DNA of 64,000 nucleotides from Pedobacter sp. KBS0701. GTDB lineage: Bacteria > Bacteroidota > Bacteroidia > Sphingobacteriales > Sphingobacteriaceae. A program made the translations under genes and the position numbers. Where the stretch lies: positions 2,356,001 to 2,420,000 of the forward strand of contig NZ_CP042171.1 of NCBI RefSeq assembly GCF_005938645.2, read 5' to 3'. Of the stretch, positions 51,413-60,289 are shown in pieces (the stretch's first letter is position 1; every line of letters starts with the position of its first letter). Below the pieces are notes generated by a model. The model searched no databases, was not told where the DNA came from, and was given only the letters and a program-made list of their open reading frames with translations.

Positions 51413-51438
51413 TTTTCAATAATATTTCAGGGAAATAG

Positions 51439-51470
51439 AAGGGCTGGTTTAATTTATTAAGCCGGCCCTT
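51439..51470 (+). terminator. terminator of the DUF4142 gene
   Basis: AAGGGCTGGTTTAA pairs with TTAAGCCGGCCCTT over 14 positions with two G-U pairs, four-base loop. A T-rich stretch follows after 13 bases, so the termination point may be slightly downstream. Confidence 0.65.
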
Positions 51471-51599
51471 AGCATATATGGTGTTTTTTTCTTTTCCTTA
51501 TAATATCACAAAGAAATCTCTTACGAAATCAAAAACTTGTTTAACTTTATTAAACTAAAACGATTTATTAAGCTTTTTGATGTAAAAAACTAATCAACT

Positions 51600-53549
51600 A
51601 TGAAAAAACACTTATCGCTATCTATTTTATTGCTGTGTTTTACAATGAAATTATTTAGCGCACCTATTGAACTGTTATCGCCCGATAAACGCATTAAAAT
51701 ATCGGTAAATATTAAAGGTAGGATCGGTTATGCGGTTACTTTTAATGGCGATTCTTTTTTAACCGATTCATATCTTCAGTTAAATCTGGATCAGGCTAAA
51801 CTGGGTGCTAATGCCAAACTGATCAAAAAAACACTTTCTATAGTCAATACTACTTCTAACCCGGTAATTCCACTTAAAAATAGCACGGTGGTAAACCACT
51901 ATAGTTTGTTAAAACTCGATTTTAAAGGCGATTTCAGTATCGAATTCAGAGCTTATAACGATGGGATTGCTTATCGCTTTATTACCAATAAAAAAGATTC
52001 AATCAGGATAAACAGTGAAGATGTGCATCTCAATTTTAATGATAAGGTAAAAGCAGCATACCTGGAAACGGGTAGTTTTAAAACCGCTTACGAAATTCTT
52101 TACCGTCAGGATGAACTTGGAAAGGTAAATAAGGATAATATGAGTGTGCTGCCAATTTTATTCAATACCGGTAAGTATAAAGCACTACTGTCAGAAGCTG
52201 ATCTCTACGATTATCCATGTTTGTTCGTAAAAGCAGTAAATGATAGAAGTATTGATGCTGTTTTTCCGAAAGTGCCTTTGGCTTTTGGTGAAGATGGAGA
52301 CAGAAGCAAAAAAATATTAAAAGAGGCTGATTATATTGCTAAAACAACTGGTAAAAGATCCTTTCCCTGGCGATTTTTGGTCATAACCGATAAAGACACC
52401 CAACTGGCGGCTAATCAAATGGTGTATAAATTGAGTACACCCAACCAGTTGGAGGATACCAAATGGATTAAACCTGGTCAGGTAACCTGGGAGTGGTGGC
52501 ACAATGCTTATGTTTATGGAGTAGATTTTAAATCTGGTTATAATCAGGACACCTATAAATATTACATCGATTTTGCTTCAAAATTTGGCATTCCTTACAT
52601 TATCATGGATGAAGGATGGGCAAAAACCACTTTAAATCCTTTCGAACCAAATCCAACTATCAACCTGCAGGAACTAATTGCTTATGGCAAACAAAAAAAT
52701 GTAAAAATTGTACTTTGGTTTACCTGGCTGGCGGTAGAAAATAACTTCAATATTTTCGAAACGCTTGAAAAGTGGGGCATTGCCGGAGTAAAAATTGATT
52801 TCATGGATAGGAGCGACCAGTGGATGGTGAATTATTATACCCGCGTAGCCAAAGAAGCGGCCAAACACCACATTTTAGTCGATTTCCATGGAGCATTTAA
52901 ACCCGCAGGTTTAGAGGTTGCCTATCCAAATGTGCTTTCTTATGAAGGCGTTATCGGAATGGAGCAAAACATTGGAGGCGGTCTGGCTACACCAAACAAC
53001 AATTTGTTTCTTCCATTTTTGCGTAATGCAGTGGGGCCTATGGATTACACTCCGGGAGCCATGCGTTCGGCACATAAGCAAGATTATAAACCCAGCTGGG
53101 TAAATACCATGAGCATTGGTACTAGGGCGCATCAACTGGCTATGTATATTGTTTTTGAAAGTGGTTTTCAAATGTTGGCCGATAATCCTTTTAACTATTT
53201 AAGAGAGCCTGAAACCACTTCGTTTATTACCGGCGTTCCAGTAACCTGGGATGAAACCAGAATTCTGGATGCCAGCGTTGGAGAATATATCGTTACCGCA
53301 AAACGTAAAGGCGAAAGATGGTTTATCGGTGCTATGGGTAACGATCAAAAACACGACCTGAAAATGGAGACCGGTTTTTTGAAACCTAATATTAATTACC
53401 AAATTACCCTGATCAAAGATGGCATCAACGCCGATTTTCAGGCAATGGATTTTAAACGCATCTTAAAACTAATTAAAGCAGGAGAAACGATCGATATCAA
53501 GATGGTTAAAGACGGTGGTTTTGTTGCTGTGATAGAACCTGTTAAATAA
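51600..53549 (+). CDS. glycoside hydrolase family 97
   Basis: A secreted alpha-glycosidase of 649 residues, SusB-related, acting on starch-like glucans or alpha-galactosides in the periplasm. The N-terminus is a signal peptide (MKKHLSLSILLLCFTMKLFSA). The N-terminal beta-sandwich domain runs to about residue 285, the barrel (WEWWHNAYVYGVDFKSGYN) to about 560, and a C-terminal beta domain follows. KIDFMDRSDQWMVNYY near residue 400 has the Asp at the position that acts as nucleophile in retaining members, and the acidic residue of LVDFHGAFKPAG follows. If so, alpha-galactosidase is likelier than glucosidase; this is inferred. No SusCD pair is adjacent. Confidence 0.85.
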   Translation: MKKHLSLSILLLCFTMKLFSAPIELLSPDKRIKISVNIKGRIGYAVTFNGDSFLTDSYLQLNLDQAKLGANAKLIKKTLSIVNTTSNPVIPLKNSTVVNHYSLLKLDFKGDFSIEFRAYNDGIAYRFITNKKDSIRINSEDVHLNFNDKVKAAYLETGSFKTAYEILYRQDELGKVNKDNMSVLPILFNTGKYKALLSEADLYDYPCLFVKAVNDRSIDAVFPKVPLAFGEDGDRSKKILKEADYIAKTTGKRSFPWRFLVITDKDTQLAANQMVYKLSTPNQLEDTKWIKPGQVTWEWWHNAYVYGVDFKSGYNQDTYKYYIDFASKFGIPYIIMDEGWAKTTLNPFEPNPTINLQELIAYGKQKNVKIVLWFTWLAVENNFNIFETLEKWGIAGVKIDFMDRSDQWMVNYYTRVAKEAAKHHILVDFHGAFKPAGLEVAYPNVLSYEGVIGMEQNIGGGLATPNNNLFLPFLRNAVGPMDYTPGAMRSAHKQDYKPSWVNTMSIGTRAHQLAMYIVFESGFQMLADNPFNYLREPETTSFITGVPVTWDETRILDASVGEYIVTAKRKGERWFIGAMGNDQKHDLKMETGFLKPNINYQITLIKDGINADFQAMDFKRILKLIKAGETIDIKMVKDGGFVAVIEPVK

Positions 53550-53610
53550 TGAAAATAAAGTTTGTGAAGGCTAAAAAGTGAAATTCATTAAGTATAATTA
53601 TCTTTGTGTT

Positions 53611-53699
53611 GTCGCGTTATTCTCGCGTATGCAGGAATCTTAAAGCATACAAATAACTTTATAATGCATTAAGGTTCCCAATCAGATTGGGAATGACGG
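53611..53699. repeat. REP-like element, 'cgtcattc..gaatgacg' family
   Basis: Starts GTCGCGTTATTCTCGCGTATG and ends CAATCAGATTGGGAATGACG. The internal TTAAAGCATA..TATGCATTAA arms are also partly complementary. It lies between the GH97 and azoR genes; related copies at 30851, 36031 and 55527. Confidence 0.6.
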
Positions 53700-53746
53700 C
53701 TTCTCGATATATTATTCTTGCCACTTTTTTATTGGGATGAACTTGC

Positions 53747-53784
53747 TACTATACCAAAGGATAGCGCTATCCTTTGGTATAGTA
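53747..53784. promoter_or_regulatory. 38-bp perfect palindrome upstream of azoR
   Basis: TACTATACCAAAGGATAGC is followed directly by its exact complement, so the centre (53765/53766) has no spacer. Each arm also contains an internal dyad, CTATaCC-aaa-GGATAG. It sits 57 bases before the azoR start and just upstream of a TAATTTTG -7-like box. The TACT...AGTA ends recall the operators of YodB/HxlR-type redox repressors that control azoreductases in Bacillus. A second small dyad GATAC-ttc-GTATC follows at about 53797-53809. Confidence 0.6.
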
Positions 53785-53840
53785 ATAGCTTTTTGATACT
53801 TCGTATCTGTAATTTTGCCAGACATAAAAAGGCAAAAAAA

Positions 53841-54437
53841 ATGAAAATATTACATCTTATATCAAGCCCAAGAGGCGAAGCATCTTTCAGTATTAAATTG
53901 GGAAATGCCATCGTAGAAAAATTACAGGCTGCAAATCCAGGTAGCACTTTAACAACTCACGACCTTACCAATACCCCTTTTCCGCATTTGGAGGAAGTAC
54001 ATATCAATTCTTTCTTTACACCGCAGGAAAATCACACCGCAGAATTTACGGAAGCAATAAAACATTCAAATGAGGCCATTGCCGAACTTAAAGATGCCGA
54101 TGTGATTGTAATCGGTGCGCCATTGTATAATTTCGGTATCCCTTCTACTTTAAAAGCATGGATCGATCATATTGCAAGGGCAGGGCAAACATTCCGTTAC
54201 TCAGAAAAAGGTCCTGAAGGTTTGGTAAAAAATAAAAAAGTATATCTGGCGATCTCCTCCGGTGGGGTGTATTCAGAAGGACCAATGAAACCTTATGATT
54301 TTACCGAATCTTATCTAAGATCGGTTCTTGGTTTTATGGGTATGACCGATATCACCGCATATCGCGCAGAAGGCGTAAGCATTCCAGATTTAAAAGATGT
54401 GGCTTTATATAAAGCAATTGAAAGTATATCACTTTAG
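53841..54437 (+). CDS. azoR: FMN-dependent NADH azoreductase, quinone reductase
   Basis: A 198-residue flavodoxin-fold protein that reduces quinones and azo dyes. The ATG at 53841 gives MKILHLISSPRGEASFSIKL, the FMN phosphate loop, which is the true family start; the frame extends back to 53718 but crosses the palindrome and promoter. Other marks are VIGAPLYNFGIPSTLKAWIDHIARAG near residue 98 and AISSGGVYSEG near residue 141. Its own regulation is suggested by the palindrome upstream, probably responding to quinones or electrophiles. Confidence 0.9.
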   Translation: MKILHLISSPRGEASFSIKLGNAIVEKLQAANPGSTLTTHDLTNTPFPHLEEVHINSFFTPQENHTAEFTEAIKHSNEAIAELKDADVIVIGAPLYNFGIPSTLKAWIDHIARAGQTFRYSEKGPEGLVKNKKVYLAISSGGVYSEGPMKPYDFTESYLRSVLGFMGMTDITAYRAEGVSIPDLKDVALYKAIESISL

Positions 54438-54448
54438 ATAGTTAATTA

Positions 54449-54522
54449 ATCATTAGTTCACTGGTCATTAGTAAAATTAAATAATCGACTAAAGACTGTG
54501 GACTAGTGACTTTTGACTAAAA
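54449..54522. repeat. small dispersed repeats behind azoR
   Basis: A 'tcattagttcactggtcattag' copy at 54449-54472 and a 'cgactaaagactgtggactagtg' run at about 54487-54518 resemble those at 3953 and 45555-45781. Confidence 0.45.
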
Positions 54523-54523
54523 A

Positions 54524-54886
54524 TTATGCTGCTAAATATTTCTCAACCCTGCTGGCAAAATCATTCAGATCAAAAGGTTTATTGATAAAATCTTCTGCAT
54601 CACACTTTGCTTTAACTGTATTTAAATGGTTATTGGCCGACATCATCATTACCGGAATATTGTATGTTTTAATATTTCGTTTTAGCGCATTGCAGATATC
54701 CAGTCCGTTTCCATCAGGTAACATAATGTCAAGAATTACCATATCTGGCAGATGCTTGCTCATCTGGAGCCAGAAATCGTTGATGTTTGGACAGGTCTTT
54801 ACCTCGTAAAGCTCTTCAATTAATAGAAATTCGATAATTTCTCTAATATTCGGATTGTCTTCCACTACATAGATGCACTTTTTCAT
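54524..54886 (-). CDS. single-domain response regulator
   Basis: A 120-residue CheY-like receiver. The start at 54886 (MKKCIYVVEDNPNIREIIEF) is preferred to 54988. The acidic pocket is E9-D10, the phosphorylated aspartate is D53 (VILDIMLPDGNG), and the conserved Lys is in FINKPF near residue 103. There is no output domain, so it works by protein contact or as a phospho-relay. No kinase is in the window. Confidence 0.85.
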   Translation of the reverse strand: MKKCIYVVEDNPNIREIIEFLLIEELYEVKTCPNINDFWLQMSKHLPDMVILDIMLPDGNGLDICNALKRNIKTYNIPVMMMSANNHLNTVKAKCDAEDFINKPFDLNDFASRVEKYLAA

Positions 54887-55243
54887 AAGCTCAACTTTAG
54901 TTATATGGATAACTAATCTAGTTATCAGATGTTTAAGATAGTTATACACAATTTCTGAGTTATTAACCTTATTAGTAGCTCTTGTCATCAGTTTCTATAA
55001 TTTTTACGCTAACTAAAAAAAATATAAAAATAAATTTTGATACTAATTTTTTTAGTATAGATTTGCTTTTGGAGACAAGATACAGGAGCTATCATCAAGA
55101 TAATTCGATGTATTTAATTGATGATTTTAAACAAAAAGCTTCTAGCTTGGTTTGTTTGCTGATATATTTATTTTTCTATGACCGTTACCGTTTTAGCCAT
55201 ATTCGAAACAGATTTCAGACCAGATCTTTCATTAGGTAAAATC

Positions 55244-55492
55244 ATGAATGAAAGACTGAGGATTGCTGCCGCAGATTTGCAGGATATCCATTTGCAGCAT
55301 TTACATGCCATTGGGCAACGTAGTGATGATTTGGTGGTTTATATCAGTTATAACCCAAAATATAAAATCAGATGGCGTGTAGTTAACGATGTGCCGGAGG
55401 ATGTAGAAAACTTTGTAGCTCAAACCTGCGGTAATTTAGGTTACATTCATTGGAAAACCGCATCGATTAATGTTTTTAAGGGAAGTGAATAA
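55244..55492 (+). CDS. hypothetical protein, about 82 aa
   Basis: The ATG at 55244 gives MNERLRIAAADLQDIHLQHL; a start at 55178 would add 22 residues. The product has an N-terminal helix, then alternating strands (DLVVYISYNPKYKIRWRVVND) and helices, ending with a polar tail. I recognise no family. It is next to the response regulator but transcribed away from it. The start is uncertain. Confidence 0.5.
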   Translation: MNERLRIAAADLQDIHLQHLHAIGQRSDDLVVYISYNPKYKIRWRVVNDVPEDVENFVAQTCGNLGYIHWKTASINVFKGSE

Positions 55493-55526
55493 TAAAGAAA
55501 TACGTTTTAAATAATATTTTTTATAG

Positions 55527-55560
55527 CGATCTTCATTCTCGCGTATGCGGGAATCTTAAT
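55527..55560. repeat. partial REP-like element
   Basis: CTTCATTCTCGCGTATGCGGG matches the start of the elements at 30851 and 53611, but the complementary end is missing. A 'gctgaactaaattcagcatgacg' piece follows at about 55628-55650. Confidence 0.5.
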
Positions 55561-55681
55561 TGATAAATTTACTATTATGATTAATAGAATTATAGAAGTT
55601 AAAAACAAGTAGGTAGCATGAAAGATGCTGAACTAAATTCAGCATGACGATTTCTCCACTATATCGTAATAAAACTCAAAT

Positions 55682-55717
55682 AAAAAAACGAGTTACCAAA
55701 TGGTAACTCGTTTTTTT
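55682..55717. terminator. bidirectional terminator behind mnmA
   Basis: ACGAGTTACCA and TGGTAACTCGT form an 11-bp stem with a two-base inner loop, and A-run and T-run flanks make it work both ways. It lies 21 bases beyond the mnmA stop. Confidence 0.85.
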
Positions 55718-55737
55718 ATAACATAGTAGAGGAAGTA

Positions 55738-56829
55738 TTAAACTAAAAATCCTCCGCCTAATAAATCATTTCCTTCGTAAAATACAGCCGATTGACCAGG
55801 AGCAATTGCTGAAACATTATGATCGAACACTACACGCATTTTATCCTTTTCCTGGACGATTGTACTTAACATACCCGCGTCCTTGTAACGGATTTTGGTA
55901 ATCACATCATTCATTGGCTCCTCAATGCTTGCATATTTTATCAGGTTAATGTTACGAACCATAGCTTCGCGACGTTCAAGTTCCTCAGCTTTACCTAAAA
56001 CTACGGTATTACTTTCTGGCAGGATTTGCGTTACAAACATGGGCTCACCAAAGGCAACGCCTAAACCTTTACGTTGACCAATGGTATAAAAAGGATAACC
56101 CTTGTGTTGCCCAACGATCATTCCATTACTTAAAATAAAATTTCCACCGGCTACTCTGTCTTCTAAATCCTCTACTTTATGTTTTAAGAAAGCCCTGTAA
56201 TCGTTATCCGGAACAAAACATATTTCATAACTCTCCGATTTTTTAGCCAGTTCCTCTTGCCCCATATCTAAAGCCATCTGTCTGATTTCAGATTTGGCAA
56301 AACTACCCAACGGGAATTTAGTGCGCGAAAGGTTTTCCTGTGAAACACCCCATAATACATAAGATTGATCTTTATTTTCGTCTTTTCCCTTCGAAATTAC
56401 ATAACGGCCACTGTCTTGCTGACGGATATTGGCATAATGCCCGGTTGCAATAAATTCGCAATCCAGTTTATTGGCACGTTTTAAAAGCGCTTCCCATTTA
56501 ATGTGTGTATTGCATAATACACACGGGTTTGGCGTTCTTCCGGCAAGGTATTCATCAACAAAATTGTCGATTACGTAATCGCCGAATTCATCCCTGATAT
56601 CGAGGATATAATGTGGAAAACCATAATTTACTGCAAGAGTACGAGCATCGTTAATGCTGTCTAATGAGCAACATCCAGTTTCTTTGCTGCTACCGCCAGA
56701 AGTGGCATAATCCCAGGTCTTCATAGTTAAGCCAATAACCTCATAACCCTGCTCATGCAACATTACAGCCGCTACCGAACTATCAACCCCGCCACTCATG
56801 GCAACCAGAATTCTACCGTGTTTACTCAT
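55738..56829 (-). CDS. mnmA: tRNA 2-thiouridylase
   Basis: Places the 2-thio group on uridine 34 of tRNAs for Lys, Glu and Gln. The 363-residue protein has the PP-loop AMSGGVDSSVAA at about residues 10-21, the catalytic cysteine pair C103 (NPCVLCN, with C106) and C204 (EICFVPD) for persulfide transfer, and the family's ATGHYA near residue 128. Length is typical. It is transcribed alone and ends in the terminator at 55682. Confidence 0.95.
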   Translation of the reverse strand: MSKHGRILVAMSGGVDSSVAAVMLHEQGYEVIGLTMKTWDYATSGGSSKETGCCSLDSINDARTLAVNYGFPHYILDIRDEFGDYVIDNFVDEYLAGRTPNPCVLCNTHIKWEALLKRANKLDCEFIATGHYANIRQQDSGRYVISKGKDENKDQSYVLWGVSQENLSRTKFPLGSFAKSEIRQMALDMGQEELAKKSESYEICFVPDNDYRAFLKHKVEDLEDRVAGGNFILSNGMIVGQHKGYPFYTIGQRKGLGVAFGEPMFVTQILPESNTVVLGKAEELERREAMVRNINLIKYASIEEPMNDVITKIRYKDAGMLSTIVQEKDKMRVVFDHNVSAIAPGQSAVFYEGNDLLGGGFLV

Positions 56830-57260
56830 CTTAAAAATATAGGATGCAAAAATAAGGTTTATTTAGCTGAAATTATTTAAAGGAAGTCAGTTACTTGTAA
56901 AAAGCGGTTACTTAGATGTGCTAAGGTGGCTTTGGTGGTCAATATTTTTTAAAAAGGAGTGATTCAGTGTTAATCGCTGCCGGTAGCCCTGCTATCGCTG
57001 CAAGTCCTCTCCCGATGAAAAATCGGGATGTGGGCTTTACACTTATATCAGGTTTATTTAACAGGGCCTGTAGTCTAAGCAACATAAACCTCGCGGGTTT
57101 TAAAAACCTGCGAGGTTTGAAAATGCAATAAATCGTATCTTCAACAATCTAAAATGTATTTTTTGTTTCACTTAAACGTTTTAGTATGTGTTTTATGCAT
57201 ATTTGAAGATAAATTTATACCTTAGAATTTTCAACAAAAAACAAGCTAATTTTAAAAGAT
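56830..57260. other. gene-free spacer with hairpins
   Basis: No gene was found. A hairpin CCCGAT-gaaaa-ATCGGG lies at about 57013-57029, and an imperfect hairpin AAACCTCGCGGGTTT with AAACCTGCGAGGTTT at 57086-57119, a sequence type common as a dispersed repeat in this group. The GH92 promoter should lie in the last 60 bases. Confidence 0.45.
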
Positions 57261-59546
57261 ATGATTAAAAAAGTTATCCTGCCTTGCCTTTTGCTTTCAG
57301 CCATGATAGCATCGGCACAGCAGAATCTGGTACAGTATGTGAAGCCTATTATAGGCACCTCAAAAATGGGGCATACCTATCCTGGTGCAACCGTTCCCTT
57401 TGGCGCAGTACAGTTAAGTCCAGAAACCGATACTTTATCTTATGAAGTAAACGGAAAATACAATGGTGATGTATATAAATACTGTGCGGGTTACAAATAC
57501 GAAGATAAAACCATTACCGGCTTTAGCCATACCCATTTCAGTGGTACAGGCCACTCTGATCTGGGCGATTTCCTGATCATGCCTACACAAGGAAAACTGC
57601 AGTTAAACCCTGGCACGGCATCAAATCCTAAAGGAGGTTACCGTTCGGCGTTTTCTCATGCCAATGAAGTGGCAGAAGCGGGTTATTATAAGGTAAAACT
57701 GGATGACGATAACATTACTGCAGAACTCACCTCAACTACAAGGGTAGGCATGCACCAATATACTTTCCCTAAATCGGATCAATCGCATATTATCCTCGAT
57801 TTAATGGCCGGTATTTACAATTACGAAGAAAAAACCGTTTGGACTTACGTTCGTGTAGTTAATGATACTTTGGTTACCGGTTACCGCCAGACGAATGGAT
57901 GGGCGAGGACCAGGACCGTTTATTTTGCGATGAGTTTTTCTAAACCTTTTAAAAGCTACGGACGTAAAAGCTACGACGCCAAACAAGCTTACAGAGGTTT
58001 CTGGGGTAAATTCAACCAGGAACAAAACTTCCCTGAAATTGCAGGCAAAAAGTTAAAAATGTTCTTCGATTTTGATACCCGGGAAGGGGAGAAGATCAAA
58101 ATTAAATTTGCTTTATCGCCAGTTAGTCAGGAAAATGCTTTGCAGAATATGCGTGCAGAAATTTCGGGCTGGGATTTCGAAAAAGTAAAAGAACAGGCAC
58201 AGGCTACCTGGAACAAAGAGTTGAATAAAATCCAGGTAAAAACCTCAAACGATAATAAAATAAACTTTTATACCGCTTTATACCATGCTTACATCAATCC
58301 AACTACTTACACAGATGTTAACGGTGAGTATAAAGGTTTAGATCAGGGTATACATAAGGCTGACGGTTTTACCAATTATACCACATTCTCACTATGGGAT
58401 ACTTACCGTGCTTTACACCCATTCTTCAACATTACCCAGCCGGGCCGTAGTAACGACATGGTGAAATCGATGCTGGCGCATTACGATCAGAGCAGTTTGC
58501 ACATGCTACCGATTTGGTCGCACTATGCCAACGATAACTGGTGTATGAGTGGTTACCATAGTGTTTCAGTAATTTCTGATGCGATTATAAAAGGTACTTA
58601 CACGGGCGATCCTAATAAAGCACTAGATGCCTGTATTGCAACAGCTAAACACCGCGATTATGAAGGCATTGGCTATTATATGGATAAAGGTTATATCCCG
58701 GCAGAAAAATCGGGCATTTCGGTTTCTAATAATTTAGAGTATTCTTACGATGATTGGTCGATTGCACAACTGGCCAGGAAATTAAACCGGATGGATGTTT
58801 ACGATGAGTTTATCAAACGTTCTAACAATTGGAAAAACAACTACGACAGCACTTCTGGTTTTATGCGTCCGAAATTGGCAGATGGAACATTTAAAAAACA
58901 ATTTGATCCAAAAGATACCGAAGGACAGGGTTTTATTGAAGGCAACAGCTGGAATTACAGTTTCTTTGTTCCACAGGATCCTGCTTCACTAATCGAAATG
59001 ATGGGCGGTAAAAAGAAATTCGCCACCCGTTTAGATACTTTGTTTACCATGCATTTACCAGATGAGTTTTTCGCACATACTGAAGACATTACCCGCGAAG
59101 GTATTATTGGCGGTTATGTTCATGGAAACGAACCGGCACACCACATTGTATATTTTTACAACTGGGCCGATCAGCCATGGAAAACACAGGCACAAGTTCG
59201 TCACATTTTAAACATGCAATATAAACCTACAGCCGATGGTTTGGGCGGAAACGATGATTGCGGACAAATGAGCGCCTGGTACATGTTTTCCTCTTTAGGA
59301 TTTTATCCTGTAGCACCAGGTTCTGATGTATATTCGTTAGGAAGTCCTTTAGTTAACAATGCGGTAATCAACTTAGAGAATGGTAAAACTTTCACGGTTG
59401 AAGCCATTAAACAAAGCAATAAAAATGTATATGTAGAAAAAGTTTTATTGAATGGCAAAGAAATTACCGATCATAAAATCAAACACGCTGATATCACCAA
59501 CGGTGGAAAGCTTACTTTTTACATGAGCGCAAAACCGAAGAAATAG
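57261..59546 (+). CDS. glycoside hydrolase family 92, alpha-mannosidase
   Basis: A secreted, calcium-dependent exo-alpha-mannosidase of 761 residues. After a signal peptide (MIKKVILPCLLLSAMIASAQ), it starts with VKPIIGTSKMGHTYPGATVPFG, a family-typical N-terminus. The N-terminal beta-sandwich leads to the (alpha/alpha)6 barrel with FSLWDTYRALHPFF near residue 373, EGNSWNYSFFVPQD near residue 557 and GNDDCGQMSAWYMFSSLGFYP near residue 660, which contains acidic residues of the active site. Linkage specificity cannot be read from the sequence. It works with the GH29 and GH97 enzymes on N-glycan- or plant-like glycans, though none are clustered. Confidence 0.92.
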   Translation: MIKKVILPCLLLSAMIASAQQNLVQYVKPIIGTSKMGHTYPGATVPFGAVQLSPETDTLSYEVNGKYNGDVYKYCAGYKYEDKTITGFSHTHFSGTGHSDLGDFLIMPTQGKLQLNPGTASNPKGGYRSAFSHANEVAEAGYYKVKLDDDNITAELTSTTRVGMHQYTFPKSDQSHIILDLMAGIYNYEEKTVWTYVRVVNDTLVTGYRQTNGWARTRTVYFAMSFSKPFKSYGRKSYDAKQAYRGFWGKFNQEQNFPEIAGKKLKMFFDFDTREGEKIKIKFALSPVSQENALQNMRAEISGWDFEKVKEQAQATWNKELNKIQVKTSNDNKINFYTALYHAYINPTTYTDVNGEYKGLDQGIHKADGFTNYTTFSLWDTYRALHPFFNITQPGRSNDMVKSMLAHYDQSSLHMLPIWSHYANDNWCMSGYHSVSVISDAIIKGTYTGDPNKALDACIATAKHRDYEGIGYYMDKGYIPAEKSGISVSNNLEYSYDDWSIAQLARKLNRMDVYDEFIKRSNNWKNNYDSTSGFMRPKLADGTFKKQFDPKDTEGQGFIEGNSWNYSFFVPQDPASLIEMMGGKKKFATRLDTLFTMHLPDEFFAHTEDITREGIIGGYVHGNEPAHHIVYFYNWADQPWKTQAQVRHILNMQYKPTADGLGGNDDCGQMSAWYMFSSLGFYPVAPGSDVYSLGSPLVNNAVINLENGKTFTVEAIKQSNKNVYVEKVLLNGKEITDHKIKHADITNGGKLTFYMSAKPKK

Positions 59547-59567
59547 CGATACATCCATTTAGCATTT

Positions 59568-59602
59568 AACCGTTGACCAATTTTTTGGTCAGCGGTTTTT
59601 TT
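59568..59602 (+). terminator. terminator of the GH92 gene
   Basis: AACCGTTGACC and GGTCAGCGGTT form an 11-bp stem with one G-U, followed by TTTTT. It lies 21 bases after the stop. Confidence 0.85.
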
Positions 59603-59617
59603 ATTTACCCTTCAAAT

Positions 59618-59725
59618 GTCGTTCGAGCGTAGTGCAACGCAGTCGAGAACCCGAAGGCTCTGCGAAGCAAAATCTATCTCGAGATAGATCTCTCTATTCC
59701 ACTGCATTCCAGTCGAGATGACGAT
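59618..59725. repeat. REP-like element, GAGATCTATC family, inverted
   Basis: The best-kept copy of the roughly 100-base element: on the complement it reads from GTCATCTCGACTGG to CGCTCGAACGAC, with AGAGATCTATC inside. It is inverted relative to the copies at 4013, 17361 and 61384. Confidence 0.65.
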
Positions 59726-59898
59726 ACTTTTTATTAAATTCTCTGCATTTATAACCAGGGTGAAGGCAAGAGCCATTATCGACCAAATTTCCGTGTTTTT
59801 CCTTACCTCTGTGGCAGAAAAATATCAACTCTTTCTCTAGATAATCTGTTTTTGATGAAAACCTATAATTAAAACTAAATTTTGATATCTAAATTATC

Positions 59899-59916
59899 TA
59901 TCGTAATATTGCGATA
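59899..59916. promoter_or_regulatory. candidate ArsR operator
   Basis: TATCGTAATATTGCGATA is an 18-bp imperfect palindrome, six bases before the arsR start. The position fits self-repression by the ArsR-type protein. A similar sequence precedes the next gene at 60270-60289. Confidence 0.5.
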
Positions 59917-59922
59917 TAAATT

Positions 59923-60252
59923 ATGGGACTTACCAAAACAGAAATATTCACCGAAGAGCAAAATCAAATGGCAACTTTATTAAAAGCGATGGCCCATCCT
60001 GCGCGGATTGCGATTCTTCAGCGTATCCTGAAATCAGATACCTGTATTTGTGGTGATCTGGTTGAAGAACTTGGCTTAGCTCAGGCGACCATTTCTCAGC
60101 ATTTAAAAGAACTTAAAAATGCCGGTATTATTCAGGGGACTATTGAAGGGGTGAGTATCTGTTATTGTATCGAACCTAAAACCTGGAAGTTATTACATAC
60201 ACAACTGGCCGATTTCTTTGCCTCGTATAAAGGCAAGCAAAATTGCTGTTAA
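59923..60252 (+). CDS. arsR: ArsR-family metalloid-responsive repressor
   Basis: A 109-residue winged-helix repressor. The DNA-reading helix is LGLAQATISQHLKEL at about residues 49-63. The sensor region SDTCICGDLVEEL near residue 37 has two cysteines in the place of the ELCVCDL motif used for As(III)/Sb(III). The C-terminus ends KQNCC, giving two more cysteines. It heads the arsR-DUF6428-arsC unit. Confidence 0.85.
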   Translation: MGLTKTEIFTEEQNQMATLLKAMAHPARIAILQRILKSDTCICGDLVEELGLAQATISQHLKELKNAGIIQGTIEGVSICYCIEPKTWKLLHTQLADFFASYKGKQNCC

Positions 60253-60269
60253 AATTTTTTACATAAATA

Positions 60270-60289
60270 AATCGTTAAATTGCAATATT
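60270..60289. promoter_or_regulatory. second ArsR-operator-like sequence
   Basis: AATCGTTAAATTGCAATATT resembles the palindrome at 59899 and ends directly at the ATG of the next gene, so the repressor may also act within the operon. The dyad is poorer than the first. Confidence 0.35.

Noticed and set aside
53718..53840. N-terminal extension of azoR
   Set aside because: It crosses the 38-bp palindrome and a promoter-like box, whereas the family starts at the FMN loop beginning at 53841.
54513..54809. 98-codon plus-strand frame opposite the response regulator
   Set aside because: Antisense to a receiver domain with all key residues; no independent support.
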